Origin: Clostridium sp. CAG:571
GTDB lineage: Bacteria > Bacillota > Clostridia > TANB77 > CAG-508
NCBI GenBank assembly: GCA_000434015.1
Contig: HF999519.1
Location: 1 to 52,994, forward strand
DNA: 52,994 nt
Reading direction: 5' to 3'
Shown here: positions 46,721 to 52,994 of the stretch, piece after piece
How the letters are laid out: each line of letters starts with the position of its first letter
How positions within the stretch are numbered: position 1 is the stretch's first letter
Translations under genes and position numbers: made by a program
The notes under the pieces: model-generated
What the model saw: the letters and a program-made list of their open reading frames with translations, nothing else
Told to the model about the DNA's origin: nothing
Databases searched by the model: none

Positions 46721-48256
46721 TTGTTATCTATTATAAAAAGTATGTCTTTAATAGGATTAGAAGGATATTTAGTAAATATAGAAATTGATGTGTCTGCAGG
46801 TATTCCTTGTTGGGACATTGTTGGGCTTCCAGATGCTAGTGTGAAAGAAGCAAAAGAACGAGTAAGAACAGCTATAAAAAATTCTGGATATGATATGCAA
46901 AGTAGAAAAATTGTAGTAAATTTATCACCAGCAGATATAAAAAAAGAAGGCTCTTTTTTTGATTTACCAATTGCAATAGGAATACTTGCATGTAGTGGAA
47001 ATATAAACAAAAAAAGTATTGAAGATACAATATTTATTGGTGAGCTTTCTTTAGATGGAAAAATAAATAAAGTAAATGGTGTATTACCAATGTGTATAGA
47101 AGCAAAAAAATTAGGAATAAAAAGAGTTATATTACCAATAGAAAATACAAAAGAAGCAGCTGTAGTAAAAGAAATAGAAGTTATAGGTGCAAAATCTTTG
47201 ATAGAAGTAGTAAATTTTTTAAATTATAGAATACATATAGAAAGTACAAAATTTGATTTTAAAAAATTGTTTCATAATAGAGAAGCAGAAATTTTAGATT
47301 TTTCAGAGGTAAAAGGACAAGAAAACATAAAGCGAGCTCTAGAGATAGCTGCTGCAGGAGGTCATAATTGTTTATTAATAGGGTCGCCGGGATCTGGAAA
47401 AACAATGCTTGCAAGAAGAGTACCAAGTATATTGCCAGACTTGACTTTTGAAGAATCGTTAGAAACAACAAAAATCCACAGTATTGCAGGAATTTTAGAA
47501 AAAAATGTGGCTTTAATTACTAAAAGACCATTTAGATCACCACATCATACTGTTTCTAGTATATCTTTAATAGGAGGAGGAAGAATTCCAAAACCTGGTG
47601 AAATAAGTTTAGCACATAATGGAGTTCTATTTTTAGATGAACTGCCAGAATTTAATAAAAATACTTTAGAAGTTTTAAGAGGACCTTTGGAAGATAAGGT
47701 AGTAACAATAAGCAGAGTTAATGCAAGCTTGACATACCCATGCAATTTTATGTTTATTGCTTCAATGAATCCATGTCCTTGTGGATATTTAGGTTCTAGA
47801 GAAAAGGAATGTTCTTGTTCAGAACAATCTATATCTAGATATATAGGAAAAATTAGTGGTCCACTATTAGATAGAATAGATATACAAATTGAAGTTAGCC
47901 AAGTGAAATATCAAAACTTAGAAAATAATACTAAAATAGAAACATCGCAGGAAGTAAAGAAAAGAGTTAATGATGCAAGAAAAATTCAGCAAGATAGATA
48001 TAAAAAAGAAAAAATATATTCGAACTCTGCTTTGACACCAAAATTAATTGAAAAATATTGTAAGTTAGATAGTAAAGGAAAACAGATATTAGAATTAGCA
48101 TTTAATAGGTTAGGGCTATCTGCAAGAGCATATGGAAGAATTTTAAAAGTAGCAAGAACTATAGCAGATTTAGCAAATGAAAAAAATATACTGAAAACGC
48201 ATGTTGCAGAAGCTGTACAATATAGAAATTTAGATAAAAGATATTTTAAAAATTAA
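46721..48256 (+). CDS. comM: Mg-chelatase-like AAA ATPase ComM/YifB
   Basis: Hexameric helicase that supports branch migration during natural transformation. 511 residues: N-terminal ChlI-like domain (VNIEIDVSAGIPCWDIVGLP, VNLSPADIKKEGS), Walker A G221SPGSGKT228, FRSPHHTVSS, Walker B LFLDELPEF and the Cys-rich NPCPCGYLG with SRYIGKISGPLLDRIDI. TTG start after aGAAGGtagatatta. dprA follows after 40 bases, a competence-related pair. Confidence 0.93.
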   Translation: MLSIIKSMSLIGLEGYLVNIEIDVSAGIPCWDIVGLPDASVKEAKERVRTAIKNSGYDMQSRKIVVNLSPADIKKEGSFFDLPIAIGILACSGNINKKSIEDTIFIGELSLDGKINKVNGVLPMCIEAKKLGIKRVILPIENTKEAAVVKEIEVIGAKSLIEVVNFLNYRIHIESTKFDFKKLFHNREAEILDFSEVKGQENIKRALEIAAAGGHNCLLIGSPGSGKTMLARRVPSILPDLTFEESLETTKIHSIAGILEKNVALITKRPFRSPHHTVSSISLIGGGRIPKPGEISLAHNGVLFLDELPEFNKNTLEVLRGPLEDKVVTISRVNASLTYPCNFMFIASMNPCPCGYLGSREKECSCSEQSISRYIGKISGPLLDRIDIQIEVSQVKYQNLENNTKIETSQEVKKRVNDARKIQQDRYKKEKIYSNSALTPKLIEKYCKLDSKGKQILELAFNRLGLSARAYGRILKVARTIADLANEKNILKTHVAEAVQYRNLDKRYFKN

Positions 48257-48296
48257 AATGTGATTATAAATTTAAGAAAGGCAGTAAAAGCTATTT

Positions 48297-49185
48297 ATGA
48301 AAACAATAAAAATTACAGATATTAAATATCCTAAAAGATTGAAAGAAATAAAAAATCCACCAAAACAATTGTATATTGAAGGTGATGAAAAACTTTTAAA
48401 CAATAAGTCTATAGCTATAGTAGGTTCAAGAAATTGTACAAATTATGGAATAAAATATGCAGAAGAATTTGCAAAAGAGTTATCCAAAAATAATATAACA
48501 ATAGTAAGTGGACTTGCTATTGGAATAGATACGGTAGCACATGAATTTTCAAAAGATTATAAAGGAAAAACTATAGCTGTTTTGGGGAGTGGATTAGATA
48601 TAATATATCCAAAAGAAAATAAAGAACTTTATAAAAAGATATTGGAAAATGGGGGATGTATTATTTCGGAATATGAAAAAGGAACTAAAATAGATTCTAA
48701 AAATTTTCCAAAAAGAAATAGAATAGTTAGCGGGATTTCACTTGGAATACTAGTTATAGAAGCTGCATATAAAAGTGGAAGTACAATTACAGCAAGATTA
48801 GGGTTTGAGCAAAGTAAAAAGGTTTTTTGTTTACCAAGAAATCTAGGAGAAGTTAAAGGGAGAGGAACTAATGAGTTAATAAAAAAAGGTGCAATTTTAG
48901 TTACAGATCCTAAAGATATACTAAAAGAGTTAGAAATAAAAATAGAATATGTAGAAGATGATAAAAATATAGAAAGAATAGATTTAGAAAAATTTAATAA
49001 GGAAAAAATAATAGATGAAGAATATATAGAACTTTATAATTTTATACGGATATTATCCAATAAATATAGAAAGTTTATCAAGAAAAAGTAATTTAAAAAT
49101 AGAAGAACTGAATCAAAAATTAACAATGATGGAATTGGAAGGTTTGATAAAAAATCTGCCAGGGAATAACTATGCAAGACTATAA
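48297..49185 (+). CDS. dprA: DNA processing protein DprA, recoded at one CGG
   Basis: Loads RecA on incoming single-stranded DNA. Rossmann-like core: SIAIVGSRNCTNYG, IVSGLAIGIDTVAH, AVLGSGLDIIYPKEN, FPKRNRIVSGIS, EAAYKSGSTITA and CLPRNLGEVKGRGTN. CGG at 49047-49049 (codon 251) needs +1 to join NFI-G-YYPINIESLSRKSN and the winged-helix tail ending NLPGNNYARL, 295 residues. Unshifted, the tail is only a dozen wrong residues, so a core-only form could exist. AAAGGcag lies before the ATG. Confidence 0.92.
49047..49049 (+). other. CGG +1 recoding site, dprA codon 251
   Basis: Context ATA CGG A. Frame resumes GGA TAT TAT CCA ATA AAT, at the hinge between the Rossmann core and the winged helix. Confidence 0.85.
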
Positions 49186-49261
49186 AAAATTATACAATTA
49201 TATGGAAGATATAATTATATATAACAAATAAAAAGATTAATAAAGAAAGTGATGAAAATTA

Positions 49262-49624
49262 ATGTATATAAGACATAATTTGGGAAAAACTGGTGAAGAA
49301 ATAGCAGAAATTTATTTAATTAAAAATGGTTATAAAATATTAGAGAGGAATTTTAGTTGCAGGCAAGGCGAAATTGATATAATAGCTAGAGATATAAAAG
49401 AAATTGTTTTTGTTGAAGTTAAAACTAGAACTAATAAAAAATATGGAGAACCTATAGATTCGATTACATATTATAAGAAAAAACATTTGATAAAATCAAT
49501 TCAGTTTTATTTGTATTTGAAAAAACTAGATAATGCTTTTATTAGAATAGATATAATAGAGATATATAAAAAGGATGATGGATTTTTAATAAAACATACA
49601 AAAGGTGCAGTTTTGAGCAAATGA
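49262..49624 (+). CDS. YraN/UPF0102 nuclease-like protein
   Basis: 120 residues with GKTGEEIAEIYLIKNGY, RNFSCRQGEIDIIARD and VFVEVKTR, the restriction-endonuclease-like core (E, D, ExK) of the family. Often next to dprA. GAAAGtgatgaaaatta lies before the ATG. Function not established; a nuclease role is inferred from the fold. Confidence 0.9.
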   Translation: MYIRHNLGKTGEEIAEIYLIKNGYKILERNFSCRQGEIDIIARDIKEIVFVEVKTRTNKKYGEPIDSITYYKKKHLIKSIQFYLYLKKLDNAFIRIDIIEIYKKDDGFLIKHTKGAVLSK

Positions 49625-49734
49625 AAACATTGTTAAGCAAAAATGAAATAAAAAAGTTAAATATAACATATGTAAAGTAAATAGGTAGGAGGATTTAATA
49701 CATAAGTAAAAAATAAATATGTCGGTAAGAACTT

Positions 49735-49763
49735 TTGACTTATACATATAAAGGTGATATAAT
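49735..49763 (+). promoter_or_regulatory. SigA-type promoter of the 24-residue peptide
   Basis: TTGACT (49735-49740), 17-base spacer, TATAAT (49758-49763). The leader of about 55 bases holds the stem CAGCA/TGCTG (49792-49804). Confidence 0.8.
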
Positions 49764-49827
49764 TTCACTACAACAAAAGTTGATAATCCCTGCAGCAAAA
49801 TGCTGTGAAGACCAAAAGGAGGAAAAT

Positions 49828-49902
49828 ATGGCAGGAGGAATTATACTTGTAGCACTACTTGTGCTTGGAGTAGTTGTTCTAGCTCTGTTTGAAAAAAAAT
49901 AG
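49828..49902 (+). CDS. 24-residue single-pass membrane peptide
   Basis: ORF MAGGIILVALLVLGVVVLAL then FEKK, one hydrophobic helix with a charged tail. It has its own promoter, a structured leader, a strong AAAAGGAGGaaaat ribosome site, and a hairpin (ATCCTCC/GGGGGAT, about 49926-49949) just behind. Single-gene unit. Could be a stress membrane peptide or a type I toxin; no antisense RNA promoter was recognised. Function unknown. Confidence 0.7.
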   Translation: MAGGIILVALLVLGVVVLALFEKK

Positions 49903-50004
49903 AGTTTATAAGAACAAACCTTGACTATCCTCCTTTTATAGGGGGATGGTATAAAGTTTTGTGGTTTAAATAATATAAAATAATATATGTAATAATATAA
50001 AAAA

Positions 50005-50048
50005 CGTACCGAAAAAGGAAAATCCGAATTTCGGCACGCTTTTTTTTC
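50005..50048. terminator. Bidirectional terminator between peptide gene and orphan
   Basis: CGTaCCGAAA pairs with TTTCGGcACG with one mismatch; T runs on both strands, so it serves the convergent genes on either side. Confidence 0.75.
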
Positions 50049-50049
50049 G

Positions 50050-50307
50050 TCAATCTCTCTTGGTTGTCAGATAGAACCGTTCTCTACAATGGGCAACAGC
50101 TTTTTCAACCAAATTTGATTTGATTGTATCAGAGATAGTAGGCGAAAAGTACGAAGAAGTAGAAAAGTTTCCTGTTTTTGAAATTATAACATTGACTTTT
50201 CCAATTTCTTCAATAGGATCAGGATAATTACCTGATGTGAAGAATACGTTGAAGACTGCAAAGTCAAATGATATTGACAAGCAGTCCGAATGAGATAAAA
50301 TATACAT
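50050..50307 (-). CDS. Orphan 85-residue protein with in-frame CGG
   Basis: ORF from 50307 down to 50050, starting MYILSHSDCLSISFDFAVFN and ending CRERFYLTTKRD. GGAGAAAGGatag precedes the ATG. Codons are GC-richer than most genes here. Codon 77 (50079-50077, GAA CGG T) is the only in-frame CGG I found in the window that does not repair a visible frame break. Read as Arg the protein is 85 residues; with a +1 shift it becomes 79 residues ending CREGSI. Unknown function. Confidence 0.6.
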   Translation of the reverse strand: MYILSHSDCLSISFDFAVFNVFFTSGNYPDPIEEIGKVNVIISKTGNFSTSSYFSPTISDTIKSNLVEKAVAHCRERFYLTTKRD

Positions 50308-50368
50308 AAACTATCCTTTCTCCACTTAGCTGTGGAATCAACGAACTAATGCTTTTGCGTACATGTAT

Positions 50369-50397
50369 ATTTTAGCAGGTTTGATTTAGTGTGTCAA
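50369..50397 (-). promoter_or_regulatory. SigA promoter of the 85-residue orphan
   Basis: On the minus strand TTGACA (50397-50392), 17 bases, TAAAAT (50374-50369), with a leader of about 60 bases. Confidence 0.75.
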
Positions 50398-50474
50398 ATA
50401 AAAGACTATAGAACAATTGAATATAAAAAGAAAGTTTGGTATAATAACCAAAGAATAAAGAATGGAGAATAAAT

Positions 50475-50885
50475 ATGAAGTTTAACAAATTAATACCAGA
50501 ATTATCAGTTAGTAATTTAAATGAAAGTTTGAAATTTTATGTAAATAGTATTGGGTTTAAAATAGAGTATCAAAGACCTGAAAATAAATTCGTATTTATT
50601 TCTTATCAAGGAACACAGTTTATGTTACAAGAATTGGAAGAAAATGAAAAATGGAGTATAGGTGAATTAAAACACCCATACGGAAATGGTGTTAATTTTC
50701 AGATAGAAGTAAGTAATGTAGAAAAAATACATGATGCTTTGAAAACTAGTGGATATAAAATAGCTTTTGATATTGAAGAAAATTGGTACAGGCAAGATAA
50801 TAAATTGTTAGGAAATAAAGAATTCTTGATTCAAGATCCAGATGGTTATTTATTAAGATTTTCAGAGGACTTAGGAGAAAAATAA
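50475..50885 (+). CDS. VOC-superfamily (glyoxalase/bleomycin-resistance-like) protein
   Basis: 136 residues, two beta-alpha-beta-beta-beta modules: LIPELSVSNLNESLKFYVNS and ENKFVFISYQGTQFMLQELE, then NFQIEVSNVEKIHDAL and KEFLIQDPDGYLLRFSEDL. Most like the bleomycin-resistance branch, which binds rather than destroys its ligand. AATGGAGaataa before the ATG. Substrate unknown. Confidence 0.88.
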   Translation: MKFNKLIPELSVSNLNESLKFYVNSIGFKIEYQRPENKFVFISYQGTQFMLQELEENEKWSIGELKHPYGNGVNFQIEVSNVEKIHDALKTSGYKIAFDIEENWYRQDNKLLGNKEFLIQDPDGYLLRFSEDLGEK

Positions 50886-50938
50886 AGAAATTAAAAAAGA
50901 AAAATAGATTATTAATAAGTATTATAGGAGGAAGTAAA

Positions 50939-52994
50939 ATGTCAGAATTTGTACATCTGCATGTGCATAGTGAGTTTAGTTTATTAGATGGAGCAAATAG
51001 AATAAAAGATTTACCAGTAAGAGCAAAAGAGCTAGGAATGGATGCAATAGCTGTCACAGACCATGGTGCAATGTTTGGTACAATAGACTTTTATAAAGCA
51101 TGTAAGGCAAATGGGGTAAAACCAATTATAGGATGCGAAGTGTATGTAGCACCTAGAACCAGATTTGACAAAGAGCCAAATATAGATAATAAATATTATC
51201 ATTTGATACTGCTTGCAAAAAATAATGAAGGATATAAAAATTTAGCTAAGTTAGTGTCTTTGGGATATGTTGATGGATATTATTATAAACCTCGTATAGA
51301 TAAAGAAATATTAGAAAAATATCATGAAGGTTTAATTTGTTGTAGTGCTTGTTTAGGTGGAGAAATAGCTCAAAGTATTTTAAAAGATGATTTGGCAAAA
51401 GCAGAAGAAATTGCTTTATGGCATAAAAATATTTTTGGAGAAGATTACTATTTAGAGGTACAAAGCAATACTTTACGAGAACAAATTTTAGTAAATCAAA
51501 AATTAGTAGAATTGGCTAGAAAACTAAATATTCCACTTGTTGCAACTAATGATTCACATTATTTAAAAAAAGAAGATTATTATAATCATGAAGTTTTATT
51601 ATGTATTCAAACAGGAAAAAGAATGACAGATGAAGATAGAATGAAATTTCAGACAAATGATTTTTATATAAAATCTCCAGAAGAAATGAAGGAGTTTTTT
51701 AAAAATATACCAGAAGCTTTGGAAAATACTGTTAAAATTGCGGAAAAATGTAATGTGGATTTTGAATTTGGACATACTATTTTGCCAAATTATGATGTGC
51801 CTGAAGAGTTTGAAACACATTATGATTATATAAAAAAACTATGTGATGATGGAATATTATCAAGATATGGCGAAAATCCAACAAAAGAGATCTTAGATCG
51901 TGCAGAATACGAATTATCAGTTATAAAGAAAATGGGATATGTAGATTATTTCTTAATTGTATGGGATTATATTAACTGGGCAAAATCACAAGGAATACCA
52001 GTAGGACCAGGTCGTGGTTCGGGAGCAGGTTCTATTGTTGCATATGCAATTGGAATAACAGATATCGATCCTATAAAATATAATCTTATTTTTGAAAGAT
52101 TTTTAAATCCAGAAAGAGTAAGTATGCCGGATTTTGATGTGGATTTTTGTTATGAAAGAAGACAAGAAGTAATAGATTATGTTTCTAGGAAATATGGAGA
52201 GGATCATGTTTCACAAATTATTACTTTCGGAACAATGTCTGCTAGAATGGTAATTCGTGACGTTGGAAGAGCTTTAGATGTTTCATATGCCGAAACAGAT
52301 AAACTTGCTAAAATGATTCCAAACGAATTACATATTACAATAAAAAAAGCATTAGAGCAAAATAAAGAGTTAAGAGAATTATATGAAAATGATAATACAA
52401 TAAAACAACTTTTAGATATAGCAATGGCATTAGAAGGACTTCCAAGACAGGCTTCTACTCATGCTTGTGGAATAGTTATAACAAAAGATCCTGTAGATAC
52501 TTATGTTCCACTTTATGTACGTGAAGGAACGATTTCTACTCAATATATAATGACAACTTTAGAAGAACTTGGTTTATTAAAAATGGACTTTTTGGGACTT
52601 CGTACATTAACAGTTATACAAGATACAATTAATTTAGTAAAACATACAAGAGGAATAAATGTAGAATTTGATAAAAATATGAATGATCCAAAAGTATACA
52701 AATTATGGCAAGATGGAGACAGTATAGGTATTTTTCAATTTGAAAGTCAAGGAATGACAAACTTTATGAAAGAATTAAAACCAGATTGTTTAGAAGATAT
52801 AATAGCAGGTGTTTCTTTATATCGTCCAGGACCAATGGACCAAATACCAAGATATATTGCAAATAAACAAGATCCAGAACATGCTGTATATACACATCCG
52901 GCACTTAAACCAATTTTAAAAGTAACATATGGATGTATGGTATATCAAGAACAGGTTATGCAAATAGTACGTGATTTAGCAGGATATTCACTTC
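50939..52994 (+). CDS. dnaE: DNA polymerase III alpha subunit DnaE, 5' part
   Basis: Replicative polymerase, cut off by the window end after 685 codons. The PHP domain opens the protein (HLHVHSEFSLLDGANRI, TDHGAMFGTIDF). The palm has GPGRGSGAGSIVAYAIG and the catalytic aspartates in P-D398FD400VD402F, and PRQASTHACGIVI follows. The window stops near YQEQVMQIVRDLAGYS. GGAGGaagtaaa before the ATG. No in-frame CGG in the visible part; several out-of-frame CGG (for example ggt tcg gga at 52018) leave the frame intact. Confidence 0.95.
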   Translation, partial: MSEFVHLHVHSEFSLLDGANRIKDLPVRAKELGMDAIAVTDHGAMFGTIDFYKACKANGVKPIIGCEVYVAPRTRFDKEPNIDNKYYHLILLAKNNEGYKNLAKLVSLGYVDGYYYKPRIDKEILEKYHEGLICCSACLGGEIAQSILKDDLAKAEEIALWHKNIFGEDYYLEVQSNTLREQILVNQKLVELARKLNIPLVATNDSHYLKKEDYYNHEVLLCIQTGKRMTDEDRMKFQTNDFYIKSPEEMKEFFKNIPEALENTVKIAEKCNVDFEFGHTILPNYDVPEEFETHYDYIKKLCDDGILSRYGENPTKEILDRAEYELSVIKKMGYVDYFLIVWDYINWAKSQGIPVGPGRGSGAGSIVAYAIGITDIDPIKYNLIFERFLNPERVSMPDFDVDFCYERRQEVIDYVSRKYGEDHVSQIITFGTMSARMVIRDVGRALDVSYAETDKLAKMIPNELHITIKKALEQNKELRELYENDNTIKQLLDIAMALEGLPRQASTHACGIVITKDPVDTYVPLYVREGTISTQYIMTTLEELGLLKMDFLGLRTLTVIQDTINLVKHTRGINVEFDKNMNDPKVYKLWQDGDSIGIFQFESQGMTNFMKELKPDCLEDIIAGVSLYRPGPMDQIPRYIANKQDPEHAVYTHPALKPILKVTYGCMVYQEQVMQIVRDLAGYSL

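Noticed and set aside
2784..49049. The 20 frame breaks as random sequencing or assembly errors
   Set aside because: All share an in-frame CGG and the same +1 direction on both strands, always before a Gly codon, and no break of another kind was found. Random errors would vary in type, phase and place. A motif-specific systematic error cannot be fully excluded without reads and is kept as the main alternative.
2784..49049. Simple reassignment of CGG to Gly as a three-base codon
   Set aside because: Reading CGG as a normal triplet leaves the downstream sequence out of frame at every site. A base must be skipped or a four-base codon read.
2373..49185. Pseudogene decay of twelve genes
   Set aside because: The genes include ftsK, radA, disA, truB and miaA with all motifs otherwise intact and no stops in the joined frames.

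Overview
The window is a chromosomal segment of a very AT-rich Gram-positive bacterium, most likely an uncultured low-GC member of the Clostridia. The grounds are the gene content (SepF, DivIVA, WhiA, DisA, MutS2, the rimP-nusA-ylxR-ylxQ-infB-rbfA operon, HemW, a CmpB-like membrane protein), purine-rich ribosome binding sites, frequent TTG starts, and TTGACA-N17-TATAAT promoters. The species cannot be named from the sequence. TAA, TAG and TGA all act as stops, and Arg is written AGA, AGG, CGT, CGA or CGC.

The outstanding signal is translational. Twelve genes are broken by apparent single-base insertions, 20 in all, and every one has the same form. An in-frame CGG codon is followed by a reading frame shifted by +1, so that CGGN is read as one residue, and that residue aligns with a Gly codon GGN. 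Affected genes: sortase, miaA, HlyD-like, ftsK, a GH15-like hydrolase (3 sites), radA (5), disA, mutS2 (2, minus strand), nrnA, truB, an HEILH protein (2) and dprA. I found no other frame breaks. CGG is common out of frame and harmless there. In-frame CGG does not occur in any other recognised gene; the sole exception is codon 77 of an orphan ORF at 50050-50307. The preceding codons are diverse, with no slippery heptamer and no constant Shine-Dalgarno-like element. In RadA the shift restores a CxxC zinc motif and a Walker A loop with exactly one residue per site. I infer that CGG has no Arg tRNA here and that CGGN is decoded as Gly by +1 frameshifting or a four-base tRNA. A systematic sequence error must still be excluded with reads and peptides.

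Layout. 1-3400: alaS, a HIT protein, a sortase, tRNA-His and tRNA-Gln. 3700-4030: two tiny Cys/Gly-rich membrane proteins on the minus strand. 4226-11101: mutL, miaA, an HlyD-like protein, sepF, divIVA, rsmD and a coiled-coil protein. 11330-22802: ftsK, a coiled-coil unknown, a beta-CASP nuclease, the GH15-like enzyme, radA, disA and a membrane-anchored cyclophilin. 23174-25530: mutS2 (minus). 25641-33546: the rimP-nusA-infB-rbfA-nrnA-truB translation cluster. 33907-34092: a probable 6S RNA.

34285-42856 holds two unrelated-looking HEILH metallopeptidase-like proteins, prmC, whiA, hemW, two GC-richer orphan genes on the minus strand and a three-gene unknown operon. 43024-52994 holds a Nudix hydrolase, a phosphoesterase, an AIM24-like protein, a CmpB-like membrane protein, comM, dprA, yraN, a 24-residue membrane peptide, a third orphan, a VOC protein and the 5' part of dnaE.

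Several products work together: MutL, RadA, DisA, MutS2, DprA and ComM in DNA repair and uptake; SepF, DivIVA and FtsK in division; RimP, NusA, IF2 and RbfA in translation start-up; MiaA and TruB in tRNA modification. The recoding sites fall mostly in repair, division and tRNA-modification genes, and none is in alaS, nusA, infB, rbfA or the visible part of dnaE.
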